NCBI GenBank assembly: GCA_015852425.1
Contig: JAAAIG010000416.1
Span: forward strand, 1 to 32,310
Direction: 5' to 3'
Source: Gryganskiella cystojenkinii
Lineage: Eukaryota; Mortierellomycota; Mortierellomycetes; Mortierellales; Mortierellaceae
DNA length: 32,310 nt
The translations under genes and the position numbers were made by a program. Below are positions 1 through 11,792 of the stretch, in pieces; positions within the stretch are counted from its first letter, which is position 1, and every line of letters starts with the position of its first letter. Under the pieces are notes generated by a model, which saw nothing but the letters and a program-made list of their open reading frames with translations, was not told the DNA's origin and did not search any database.

Positions 1-68
1 AAAAGGTAGATCCTCTTTCTCTCTGTCTCTCGCACTCCTTCTCCTTCTTGCTCTCTCTCACTCTCATT

Positions 69-98
69 CTCTTCTCTTTCTCTTTCTCTTTCTCTTTC
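69..98 (+). repeat. Pyrimidine microsatellite (CTCTTT-like)
   Basis: Imperfect tandem repeat of a CTCTTT unit inside a longer C/T-rich stretch at the left edge of the window. Polypyrimidine tracts of this kind are common in fungal promoters. No other function is visible. Confidence 0.7.
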
Positions 99-457
99 CA
101 CTGATTACTCACACACTTCCCGAGCTACACAAAACACGGAGACAAAAATTGCAAAGACAACCAAAAGAGCGTCCAACCAGGGGAGGAAAACAACAGGGAA
201 AAAGGGTAAAAATAAAGGAGAGCAAAAAAATAAATAAGGGGTTATACAACAGACAGGGTCGTATTTGAAGGTCATTGGGAAAGATGACCATTCGAGGCCT
301 GTCTATCGCTTTCTACTTGTTATCCCTCGATCTTGCATCGTTGCCAAGGGGGGGAGAGAAAGGAAGGGGGAAAGCAGAATGGAGCAGAAAAAGTGAGGGG
401 CGACGTATCACAGAACACCGTCCATATTTCAGTCGTGGAGGGAACATGGCCGACTGT

Positions 458-495
458 GGGCGGTTGAGTGGGGGGGAGGGGGGAGGGGGGGGAGG
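458..495 (+). other. Very G-rich tract, potential G-quadruplex
   Basis: Within these 38 bases there are several runs of three to nine G, separated by one to six non-G bases. That fits the G3+N1-7 pattern for an intramolecular G-quadruplex on the + strand. It lies in the gene-free left region. Only the sequence pattern is seen; folding and function are inference. Confidence 0.5.
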
Positions 496-3400
496 ACAGA
501 CAAACCACATTGAAGCGCAAAGTGAAGAACGAAAAACGACTGGCTGGGACTTTTCTCGCATATGTTGCAGTCGAACAGTAGGGATGACAGGTCAGGGATA
601 GAAAGACAGAAGGATAGAACGAAAGATAGAAGGGGTGTAGGACCGCTTCTCGGGTAGCTCCTTGTAAAAGCCGTCGGGACTTTGAATTCTTACCTGACTT
701 TTGACAGGCAAAGGGTACGAGCAAAAGGGTGCGACCGGACAGAAGAAAAGAGAGAGAGAGACGCTCGCACACCAGCGAGGAGCTTCCTAGGTTAATAAGG
801 AATGAAACGGTATGCGATGGTAAGGAAAGAGTAAACTCTTGTACTGACCGATCAAAGGCTGGATCGGTGTATTGCGTATTGCTGTTAATATGCTTCTGCT
901 TTTGCGTGGACTGGCTGAATCAAGGGCTTAAGCTTTTAAAGGACACACATAACGCACACAGCGAAAAAAAACGGTGGAAACAACCCACAAGGAAAGGGAT
1001 CCGATCCTGCAAAGGCAAAAGGAGAAGAGAAGGAGGGGGGAGCCGACGATCCTGCAAAAGTCAGGACAGACGACTGACGATGATCTCAGGTCGGTGACTC
1101 GGGCTGGGGAAAGGCGAGATGGTTGATTTGTCGGTTGAGCTGGGTAACTGTTTTTTTTTTGGAGGGAAGGGCGATGGTGTTGGACAGTGCTTCGATAGAT
1201 TAAAGCTATACCTTTCAATCGAGAGCAGAGTGGGTGGGAGACCCGTGATTTTGAATGGATGAATGAAAGAATGAATGAATGAGAGCTTTGAATGAACAAG
1301 TGAAATAATTGAAAACTACGAACGGACAGTGAAGAGAGGAGAGGACTATTGGGAGACAAGGAGTGTTTTGGCTAAGAGGAAGGGTGAAGAGACGCAATGG
1401 AAACGAACAAACAGCAGAGAGAGAGAGGGAAAAAGAAAAGAAGAAATCTGAATTGCGATTCGACCATGTTTTTGGCATTTGACCTCCATGGTGACTGACG
1501 GACCCAACCGATTGACAGAGAGTCGGGGTCACCATTGATCACAAGATTCGATTCCTCTTAAGCAGAGCCGCTTCGTTTTTCTCTCTCTTTTGTCTCTCTC
1601 CCTCTCTCGATCTCTCACCGCCGATGGCATTTCGTACACTCAACTTCACCGAAACACGTCCCTCTGTATTGCTTCTGGACAACGAATTCAAGAAGCCAAA
1701 AAAAAAAAAGAGTTGAACATCCTTTGAACACGGACGCATTTTCCTCTTTGAACTGTGGGTGGGGTTGAGGTGGGGCTGGAGATTGAACAGAGTCCAATCA
1801 AAATCTATTCAGAACACTCATCCCCCTTTTGGGCCGAGACAGGTTATTTCAGTCCTCCTTCTTGTCCTTCTTTCATGTCCTCTTCCTCTTCTTTTCTCTT
1901 TTTATCCGCTGCTTCTTCTCCACGCCACGCTACGCCATGTCCGACAAGCAAGCAGCACCACGAGCACTCTTTCTGATTGAATGAAATTATGAAATAAAGA
2001 ACCGACTGAACCCTTCGGAGTTCATTTCAAAAGTCTCGCCTTTTTTTTTTGGGTCCACTCGACCGAGGTCCTCTCAACCGATCGAGCGAGTAGAGTCGAG
2101 GCGAGTCACCAACGTTCATCTCCAATTATTCTGTTTTGTCGACCAAAAGAGGACAATCCGTGGATAAAAAAAAAAAAAAAAAGTTGTCCTGGCTCACTAA
2201 AACAAAACAAATATTTTCTCTTTTTTTTTTTTATGGAATGATCAGTCCTCCACAAAAAAAACAAAATCGATTTTCAGTCCACCATCAGTGCAATTATCAA
2301 TTTGGGTATCTTTCAAAGCGGGGAGCGACAGTTAATTTTGTTTTGGTGCTATGACATGGCCATGACATTATCACCGCACACTAAAACCAAACTTGGCTTG
2401 GTCTAAATCATATCAAGGCCACGGAGGATCGAACTCTTTCCTTGAGTGTTCGAATGCGAAACCTCGTACTCATGCAGAATCAAAATAAACCTGCTGAGCC
2501 CCAGGCACCTTCCCTATGAACAGTTTACTATTCTTAATGCGATGTCCATCTTCGCTCCAAGGAAAAGTCAAGGACCTTCCCCACAACAGACAGAACACTA
2601 CCAGTGGAAAGAAGAAAAAAATCCGTTGGGTATGGCCAGTCGGGTTGTTCTCCAACTTGTTTACATTACGTTCCTGCATAAAATAAACAAACAATGGTCC
2701 ACAATTGGCCTTTCAGCCTCAAAGGGAGTCCTTTTACATCTCTGTCTCTATTTCATTGCACCCAATGATAAGACGCCTAGGAATCAACGAACCCTGTCCA
2801 TCAAGGGTCGCCTGCGTTTTTTGGCGGTGCCTGGAGTTTAGCCCATACGAAACGCAAGGTTTACAGAGTGCGTGCATGTGTTTCGCCTATGCTGTTGAGC
2901 TCACCAAAGCAAAGTAAAACAAATTTGAGAGGACCAGACCATTGAAAACACTGCAACGAACGAGAGGAGAAAGAGCAAGAAAATGATTGCCAGAACAAAG
3001 AAAAGTTGAGTGCGTCCTGACCTGGGCCAGCCAGACGAGAGCCAAGAGCTACCCAATAATAACACAGACTTCAATTTAATTCGGGACCCAAAGAGAGTTC
3101 ATGAAAGTTGTGGGGTAAAAGATGCAGGTAAACTTTTTTTTTGTGTGTCGTCTGTTAAAGCCCACGCACCCCGATTATTTCATTGGCCATAAGACTATCA
3201 TGAAAAGCGTGTCCTTGGAGTCATCGTATCGAAAACTCCATCTGCTTGCGCCCGACCTAGAAAGTTCAGGAGAGCGACAAAGGCAAGGTAACAATAATAA
3301 TAATGGTCGCGCTTCAACTCTCCCACATTTGTTGATTCGGAGGCTCACATCTTTGCTTGGAAATATCCAATTTCGAGCTTTCGTTATTTCCTCTCACTGA

Positions 3401-3778
3401 TCACGTTCACGTCTTTCTTCCAAATCGCCAACGCATGGCTAGGTACCTAAGAGGGATGTGGAGAGAGATAAAATAAATTGAGAGATCAAAGCGTTCAGTC
3501 TCTCCCCAGGAGCGTCTTCTCATTATTCTCTTTCCGTTCTTCCCTTTTTCTCCCCATCCCTCCACCCCCTTTCCTGGCCGTCGCCTCTTCTTCCCTCTTA
3601 TCACCCCCTGGATATTTGCGGCATTCGTTGGACAACAACAAAAGGAACCACAATTGACCTCGACATCTCTTTTTGGAACAACCCTTCTCTCCCATCGTAC
3701 GTTGCTTTTGTCCCTCGACACATCCCTTCACCTTCGCTCTTCTCACTTTTACATCACTCGTCGACCTTGACCTCCGTT

Positions 3779-6469
3779 ATGCGCAGCAAAGACGACACTA
3801 TACCGGAGACACCGGACCCGGACTCGACCAAAAACCCCAAGACTCCATCGTCGTCGATTTTTGATCATCTTGTTCGCCTAACCGTTCACGTTGCGACTGT
3901 GGGGTTTATGCAAGGCGTAGGGTCTGATATCACCGTCCGTGCATTTGAAAAGGAATATCATCTTCACCGATTAATCCTCGTGCAGTCAAAGTTCTTCGAG
4001 AATATGCTTCAAGGTCCCTGGCAGGAACAGCGTACCTCCTTTGTTCCTATGCAGTTTGACGATCTGAATATCTCTCAAGAAGGATTCGAGATTGCAATCG
4101 GGCGACTTTATGGTATCTGGGTTGTTGAAGACGAGCCCAGCACGAGCCCTCACGTCCACAACAACGGCAACAACCCTGCAGATATCTCCCAATTCCCGAT
4201 CGGAGAAGGCGACAGTATCCCGTCGATCCGTCTCACACGGAACAACGTACTTTCGGTTCTCGCCACTGCCGCTTACCTTGGGATCGACAGTCTGTGTGAA
4301 TTATGCACCCGGTACGTGATCAGGTCGTTGTCGGCAGATTACGTTGTGGACTTTGTAAACTTCAGTCACTCGAACTGCTATTATCCTTGGTCGACCCAGA
4401 TCGCCGACGCCTGTCATGCGTATCTTTGCCGAAATGGATTCGAGGATTCAAGAATGGAGTGTCTTCAGGTCTTTGAGACCTTACCGGTCGATTGGCTGCT
4501 CAAAGTTGTTGGATCTGATGCGTTTTGGGTTCCAAGCGAGTGGGAACGGTACAAGTTCTGTCGACGGGTCGTTAGTCAGCGAAGGAGGATCAGGCAATCG
4601 CACACTCAAAAGGATTCCCAGTCTCTTCAGACCCAAGATCACTTTGTGGACGACGTACAACAGCCAATCACCACAGGCTCTGTGCCTCCGTCATTTTCAA
4701 CACTGCCATACGACTCTGAACAAAAGGATGGACACACGTCAAGCTCTGACTCCGGATATCAGCCGGGTCGTTCAAGGACAGCCTCCTCTGTCTATTCATT
4801 CTCTACTTCTTCATCTGAAGAAGCAATCTACAACAAGCTCTTCACTACCAGTATCGTCTATCTCCACATGACGTTCGAGCAACTTCAACTCGTCCTGAAC
4901 GATAGCGATCCATTGACAGGTTATAGATTCACTCACTCTGGAATCGTTCATGAGGCACTCTGGCAACAGGTCGAGTTCAGGACCTTGATCGAAGGCGCCT
5001 CCACGTCGGAATCCATTCTCAGTACTGTCGTCTCTCAGTCAAATTCGGTCCCTGATTACCCCGGCACAAAGCAGAGGATGATTCGCGTTTACGACGAGGT
5101 TCCTGAGCAAGATACTATGCATGAGGGCGACCTGTTCAACCCTCGTTTTGTAGCGCATAATCTCACCCCATGCTCTGGGCTGCAATCGCCAGCGTTGGTA
5201 TCGATAGCCCCGGAGAACAAGTCTCTTAAAGTGCGTCTGGCTTCAGCTCAGAAAGACCACTCTAATCTCGATTATGACGGCCATGTTAAGCAGTGTTCAA
5301 AATTCGCACCGTACCGATTCAGCGTAAAGTTCAAGGATATGCGGCCACTACAGGAGAACATCCGCGTCTCGTCTGAGGTGTTTTTCTATGCAGGATCATT
5401 TTGGAACGTTTACGTTCAAAAGGTCGCCGGCAACAAATTGAGTTCTCAGTTAGGCGTGTACCTCCATCGACATTCTGTCCCTGCAGTCTCGGTTTCGAAT
5501 GCACGTCTTTCCGGGCAGCATGCATCCTCGGAATCTGGGTCATATGGCCATCAACGAGGAACTCAAGTTGGGCAGGAGAGTCACCAGGAGACACAGCGAT
5601 TAGATTCTCAGTACTCAAACTCAGAATCCTTGCTGAATTATACACAAACTCAACACGGTATCGGCCAGTCGACGCTTCCCTCTGACAGACCTCAAAGACG
5701 ACCTAGCAAGACCCAGTCTTCATTCAAGCGCAAGCATGACCACGGCCAAAGAAACAGCCAGGGTCGTGCCGACTCTGACTTCGACTCTTATCCAAATCTA
5801 CAAAGCTTGGATAATATGGCACCGACGACGATCGAGCAATCCTTCAGCTGCTTTATGGATACGCGCGAAAAGACAAAGACCTGGTTCAAGATTTTTGCCG
5901 TGTCTGTTGGACCGGACCATCTCATTCAGCAATTTCAGAGCAGCCCTGATGACTTCACTCTCATGCAGAGTTGGGTAGGTCATGATTGTAAACGCTCTTT
6001 AGATTGCTGGTTTTCTCTCCTGCTCTCCTTCTTCCTTTCCAATTCTCTTTTTTTTTTTTTTTGTCATATCGTTCTTATTCGGATACTTTGTCTTTCTGTT
6101 ATGATGTCCGTATAGGGCTGGCAATCGGAATGCCTTTGTTCGAGTATGTTCATGCCGGACTCGAATGATCCTAGGAACGAACTTGAGGAAAAATTCCAGA
6201 CTGCCTGCATGGGACTCGTCAATCGCAAAGACCGCATCGACCTTCCTGAAGAAAAAGGGAAACAAAACGCCGAATATTTTTTGCCTCACGATTCATCATC
6301 ACCCGCCCCGAGTTCCCGAGAACAACATTACCAGAACCAAACCAACGCGGACTGTAGTGATGACACGGGATGCAGCTGTGAGGCAACACTGGAGCATGGT
6401 GGTGCTCATCACCACCATCCTTACATGTCTCAAACTCTCAAGTTTAGTATAGTGATGGGGCACGTCTGA
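3779..6469 (+). CDS. BTB/POZ domain protein (two exons)
   Basis: Exons 3779-5974 and 6116-6469; the 141-bp phase-0 intron starts GTAGGT and ends TATAG and carries a poly-T tract. The predicted protein is 849 aa. The first ATG in frame is at 3779; the frame is also open a few codons upstream from a TTG, which is not a likely start in a eukaryote. Residues ~35-125 carry the BTB/POZ fold signature (SDITVRAFEKEYHLHRLILV followed by SKFFENML), and a BACK-like helical region follows. The middle (~330-400 and ~500-590) has conserved-looking segments such as YRFSVKFKDMRPL resembling germ cell-less-like BTB proteins, separated by Ser/Gln-rich linkers. A His-rich stretch (HHHH) lies near the C-terminus. 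BTB proteins of this type are usually substrate adaptors for cullin-3 ubiquitin ligases; that role is inferred from the family. It converges with the PMT gene, 135 bp away. Confidence 0.85.
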
Positions 6470-6604
6470 ATAGTATTTATGCTTGATGCCAATAGAATAT
6501 ATAAAAAGATCGTCACTTCATATAGTAACTACGCTCGCTGCCTATGGTTCCTATTTGGACGCATAATCATCGACATAAATCACCATCGCGTCACTTTCCC
6601 CAGG

Positions 6605-7366
6605 TCAATCAGCGTCGGGCGACTCCTCTGGCGGTTCAATATATCTCGTGGCTGTACCTCTCACAACCTCTGCTCGTAGCCCCTCTGCTGCTAGGCTGTC
6701 CAACACAGAGGCAAGTTCTTCCGCATTTTTTACGGCGATTGGTGGAGGTCGCTCACCCTCGTCCTCCTCATCATCATTTTCATCTTCATCTTCATCCTCC
6801 TCGTCGAAATACATGCGCTGCTCTGGATCTTGATCGGATTCGTCATAACTCTCGTCAACAAGATATTTCTCGAATTCGTCATGACTCTCGTCGACAGGAC
6901 CTTGATCAGCATCGGCGGCCGGCTTATCACCAAAATTCGAATATTGTGCTGTGTCTTTGAGTTTGTTTGGCCGGGGAACATCCCCGTGCTTGAACCTCGC
7001 TCTGAGATTCTCCTGCTCCAAGGTCTTCGTAAGCTGATCCATATCGTCCTTGATGTTCTCCTGTCGGTCCTTTGGTGGTCCCTCGGCCATTTCTGGCGAG
7101 GATAGAAAAGAATGAGAGGGGTTCAGGTGAGGATGAACCGACCACGGAACGACATCATTGAAAAGATTGTCCATGGCTTCCGATGGATGTTGCTGCGTGT
7201 TTCTCATACCCTGAGAGGTGACTCGAGCCTGATACTCGTTCAAGAGCCTCTCCAGCTCCTTTTCATTATCCTCGTCTTCTAGGAAAGTCTTCTTGCTAAC
7301 ATTTCCAACCGATGCTTGTTGTTGCTGTTCTTGCTGTTCTTGTTGTTCTTGTTGTTCTTGTTGTTC

Positions 7367-7401
<35 letters not shown>

Positions 7402-10400
7402 CTTGTTGCTCTTGCTGTTCTTGTTGTTCTAGTTGTTCTTGTTGCTCTTGATGTTCTTGATGATGTTGCTGTTCTTGTTGTGGCGTATTCTGTTTCTGTT
7501 GAGTAGTCATTCCCTGAAGTTGCTGCTTCTGATAATCATTGGGTCTTCCTTTCTCCAAGGGATTCTCCTGTGAATCCAGATCCCAGCGCTGAGGTGGACT
7601 CTGATACGGAGTCAAAAACAAATGCTGCATCGGCAGCACCATCTCGGCGGGCGGGAAATGCATCGGCAGCATAGGCGATCGCCGTTTTGGCTCCGGCTGT
7701 GGGATCCTAGGCAATCCACCATGCAGGCTATTGACCCTGATCTCCTCTTGTATACGTCTTAGCGGAATCCTGTCCCCGGATATAGGTGTTGTTAAGAAAT
7801 CTCTCGCAGACGAAGTTGCGGATGGATCACTGCTTGTTGACTGGCTGGGAACGGCTTCTTTATTTACGGCGGCAGAAGCGGCGGCAGCAATTGCGTTTCT
7901 CTCACGGACGAAAGCGGCGTCTGCAGCAGCGGAGGCCTTTGCGGCCTCGGCAGCCTTCGCTTCCTTCGCTAGCTGGGCGTGGTTTTTCAAGACCCACAGA
8001 GGACGCGCGGTGTGACCATTTTTTAGCGCGGACGAACAATCCAGCTGCTTCTTGTTTGAAAGAACCGAATTCCAGAAAGTTGGAAGCGTCCATCTATTAA
8101 GTGATTCGCAATGTTCGCGAGTGACGTGCGATCCGTAACTCAGAGGCGCGATCTGCAAAAAAGCGACTGCAGTTAGAACGATAAGACTGACCAGAAGTCC
8201 AAATCGCACCTTTCGATGAGGAAGGAATCCGGCCAGACCTGTCAGAACAGAGCTGGTGACAAGGATTGAGAAATACAAGGCTGGGAAGTAATGGTGGATA
8301 AAGAGAGTGCGGGGAACAAAGAAAAAGGGCACATAGTGGACAGCCCACGAGACAAAGTACCCATGTGCTTCTCGAAGGTGGAAGATCTTGAATTCTATCG
8401 TTCAATGACATATATGGAGAAAAGTAAAACTTGGGATTTAGAGATTAACTACGACAGCATGATCGTCCCTACTTGATAAAAAAACAAGATTTCTTACCTC
8501 GCACTAGTCCTGCTTCAAAGAAACCACGCTTCTCTCGCAATTTAAAGAAAGCTAGCGCACTCGTGAAAATGGCCAAACCCAGAGTGCTGGTCCACCAAAC
8601 CACGGGATTAGGGACAATGGTGACCTGACGGTGGTATCCGACCCAGGCTGGGATGAACGACTGGGCCAAGGGCCATTGCGAAGGCTTTGAGGCCGCAGGC
8701 TGGAAGGTCTTTTCGATCAGTCCAGAGTGAGACCACATTAATCGGTGAATCTCTTTGAACTTTTGCAAGAATGTAGGCTTTGAATAGGCAGCCAGAGGGG
8801 TATCCATGGGCACTGTAGTTGACAAATAAAATTATTTGTGTCAGAAATCCGCTATTATGCCATCCTCATGGCGCTCTTTGACAAGCAAAATACCTACAGT
8901 AGTCATGATCGTTCATGGAGATGCGCCAGATCGACTTTGGGGTTATCCTGGCGTCGTTTCGACAAAAAATCTCCCTTCGTCCTTGCCCCCAGGGATCGGG
9001 AAGTGAAGAGTCACTCGCGTACAGGTAGCAACCCAGCTCAGTATGTCTCAGTCTGAACATGGTTTCGAGGGCACGCACTGGTGTTCGATCCTGCTCGTCT
9101 TTGGCGACAGCGTGCATTGTCGACGGATCAATAGTCTCGACCATCCACCAATCATTCAAGTCGCCGTCAAAGCCCGGACCGCCGTAGGCAGAGACCTCGT
9201 TGAACTGAGCATTACCGGGGTCGGTGTACGTCCTCACGTTGTGAGAATGCAGGCACTTTCGGGTTGGGACGTGGCGCAGACGCAGGTAATCTCCATTCTT
9301 CAAGTACTGGATCCTAGATGGGATCTCTTCCGGGTCATGCTCATCCATGTCAGCTCGAATAACGATCCAATGCGTGTTCAAATCCGGGTATTCGTAGCCG
9401 CCTGTCTGTTGTTGTTTTGATCCACCAGGGTTATACTGTAGAAAGGAATGAAGGTAGACCCCTGGTGTTTTCTCGTTCTTGAGCTGAACTACAGACCCGT
9501 ATACAACATCACGCCATATTTCCTCGCGATCCTCGGGGTAATTAGGATGGAGTGCATATCGCATCTCTGGACTCAATAAAGAGACATCATTGTCAGCCTG
9601 GACCGAGTTGCGATAGTCTGGTTCACGCGTCTGGTGTAAAAAATGAACCTGGAAGAGAGCCATGTAGAGGACCATAGGGAGTACAATGAGAAAACCAACT
9701 CTTGCACAGAAATGTCTTGTCCAAAGTTTCTATTGGAAAGTATAAAGAATGACCGATTATTGACCTCAGAGTCTACGTTTCAGCAGCACGATATACCTTT
9801 GTTCTATCCAAGTACTTACAGCCTTGACAGAATCATCTCTTGCGAGTATCAGTAAATCCAGTGATGCGAAGAGGACGATCACAACAAAACTGAGAACGCC
9901 AACCAACTTGACAGACATGGCTCCAGTCACCGTGACGGCCGTCGACAACAACCACGCCCACCATAAAGCAGTGAACGGTCTATTGGGATTTAAGAGCAGT
10001 TGATGACGCGAATTAATGCCAAAGGTCAGTAAGAACGATAAAAAGTAGGGTTTTCGGTTGAAGGACTTACCTGTACGACTGCTTCGAAAACATGTTCCAT
10101 GATAAGGCAGTGGCGGCGGTGAAGAACAGCAGCGGAGCATCTAAAAGGATGAGGCGATTGTTGGCCGTCAAAGCGTTGTCTACAATTTTTGTGCAGAAAG
10201 GTCAACTCCGTTAGCATAATTGCAACTACGAAGGGTCGAAGCAAAATGACAGTCGACAACAGACTCTTACCGAGCGCAACAAAGGTCGCGGCAACAATGG
10301 CAGCAGAGGCTCCCTGACCCTTCACTCTCAGCGTGGCATAAGCCAGAGGGGCACATAAGGCACCCATTAAAGCGACCGTCATCCTCAAAGCCACGAAAGG

Positions 10401-11362
10401 TACGTAGGAGGCGTAAGGACTTCAACGCGGCCAAACAAAAAGTAGTAAATAATAGTCGCGTTAGGCTTGGCGAGAAACTTGCACGGTAACAGTAGAAAGT
10501 GCAGAAATACGTACTCGCCAATATCATCGAATGCAAATGAGCCATTGTAGCTTGACAGGGACGCAACGCCGGCGAGGATCAGTTTTTCGAGCGGAGGATG
10601 GACATCAAACATGAATTCGTCTCTCAGATATGCGTTCACAGACTTGCCCACATGTGCTTCGTCAAGACTTTGAAATCCAAGAGCGGGGAAAACAAACCGA
10701 TGGAAAGATTAATAAACAGCGACGAACGAGTTGAAAGTCAATCATGCATGGATTTCAAGAACCTACACAACTTCATCGGGCCAGGAGATTCTCCAGAATC
10801 GAACTACAAGAGTAGCCACAGTAATGGTCGTAAGTGCGATCCAGTCCCGAGAAGACATATCAATAAATCTTGTGATCCTCGCCTTGTCCCAGGAGTGAAG
10901 TGCCGGCCTTTTCTCAGTTTCGGCTGATTCACGCTCTCTCGTCTCTTTCGAAGCAGTTCTCGACAATGGTTCAACATGTTGCTCAGGAACAACGCAGCTG
11001 GACGTGATCCAGGTCAAAAAATCCGACTGTGTAGAAGACGACGAACTGTTCTCCTTCTGCTGTTGTAAAAGTTGCTGTTGATTGTTATGCCGTTGTTTCT
11101 TGCTTAACGACTTGGGCTGGACGGATATGTTGTGCTGCTGGTCGTCATGGTCCAAATCTTCGAGATTTGGCAGGTCGTTTCCCTTGCTCACTTCATTCTG
11201 ATTCAAGGTGCTCGAGAATAACAATATAGAGTTGGTGTTTCTACCAGAGACTGGCTGATCGCTCGGACTGGCAAAGACGGTGTTGTTGCTGCTCTGAGAA
11301 ACGCTTACGCTCTGGCGAGATCTGTGCTTGTTCCTTTTGGAACCGTGGCTCTTGGTACTCAT
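6605..11362 (-). CDS. Dolichyl-phosphate-mannose protein O-mannosyltransferase (GT39), eight exons, long Q/E-rich tail
   Basis: Transfers mannose from dolichyl-phosphate-mannose to Ser/Thr of secretory proteins in the ER membrane. Exons (minus): 11362-10767, 10667-10515, 10419-10271, 10179-10071, 9979-9820, 9729-8898, 8812-8498, 8370-6605; introns are 85-127 bp and all phases agree, giving 1359 aa. Residues 1-~175 are a Ser/Gln-rich cytosolic lead. The family acidic motif DEAH spans the exon 1/2 joint, followed by NAYLRDEFMFDVHPPLEKL. Multiple membrane segments follow, for example NNRLILLDAPLLFFTAATA. MIR repeats occupy ~450-650 (YLRLRHVPTRKCLHSH, DWWMVE). The conserved PTFLQKF and VPRTLFIHHYFPALYF blocks mark the C-terminal membrane region, which ends near 870. 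Typical PMTs stop about there; this one goes on ~490 residues, with an Ala-rich part, a Q/E tract (~1060-1125) and an acidic stretch (~1290-1315). The PMT1/2/4 subfamily was not resolved. Confidence 0.93.
7312..7480 (-). repeat. CAG/CAA/GAA codon repeat encoding poly-Q/E in the PMT tail
   Basis: On the minus strand this is a run of CAA, CAG and GAA triplets giving Gln-rich sequence with regular Glu (about every third residue at the flanks and a pure Gln core). The core (7365-7400) is nearly pure TTG on the + strand. It is in frame inside the last PMT exon. Such triplet arrays usually vary in length between strains. Confidence 0.9.
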
Positions 11363-11792
11363 GGTTAGCTGGTCCCGAACAGTGACAATAATGCGCGTAA
11401 AGTAGAGTCCAGTGGAGGAGAAGTTTAGAGGACTAATTCAGAGAGGGAAAAGGTATGAAAGGTAAAGATTGTGGTGGATCGAAGTAATGGAGGAAAAGAG
11501 AAGGAAAGTTGAAACGGATCATTTTTCAAGGGGTGAGGTATTTGAACACAAGAATGAGGTCCCTGCACGCAAATTTTACAAGCATACGGACGCTCACCCC
11601 TTTTTGAATATTCGATACCTCCCAAGCCAATTCGTCGCTTCCGCACGCTACTGGTTGTCAATGTTCAAAGGTCGCGCTACAGCAATAGGACCTCTCGTTT
11701 TCTTTAATGATATACATCGCATCTTCTGTGGAAACATTTCTGCTCGTTTTTATTTGCATCGATTCCGCACTCTGTCAAGACCATGAACCGCT
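11363..11792. other. Intergenic region between PMT promoter and eL21 3' end
   Basis: About 430 bp holding the upstream region of the mannosyltransferase gene and the 3' flank of eL21, both on the minus strand. No reading frame or RNA gene is recognisable. Purine-rich patches (11400-11520) are the only notable composition. Confidence 0.5.

Larger units (their letters stand above)
1..3778. other. Long intergenic region, no supportable gene
   Basis: No reading frame here resembles a known protein, and none shows plausible exon structure. The short open frames are low-complexity or start at non-ATG codons. The sequence alternates between pyrimidine-rich blocks (1-110, 1560-1620, 1850-1930, 3500-3770) and purine-rich blocks (350-760, 960-1060, 1370-1450), with homopolymer A and T runs, for example near 1150, 2041, 2167 and 2221. 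The last ~270 bases before 3779 are C/T-rich with CAACAA motifs and look like the promoter and leader of the BTB gene. I saw no tRNA. A noncoding transcript or a very long regulatory region is possible but cannot be shown from sequence alone. Confidence 0.5.

Noticed and set aside
1936..1983. 15-codon frame with a good ATG context (starting MSDKQAAP)
   Set aside because: Could be a first exon, but no donor site follows before the stop and no downstream exon was found.
2421..2480. GTTCGATCC-like sequence suggesting a tRNA B box on the minus strand
   Set aside because: The five-base T stem does not pair and no acceptor stem or A box is found at the right distance.
2446..2841. Open frame of 131 codons on the + strand
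   Set aside because: No recognisable motif, mixed composition, no splice signals or neighbours that support it; looks like chance in noncoding sequence.
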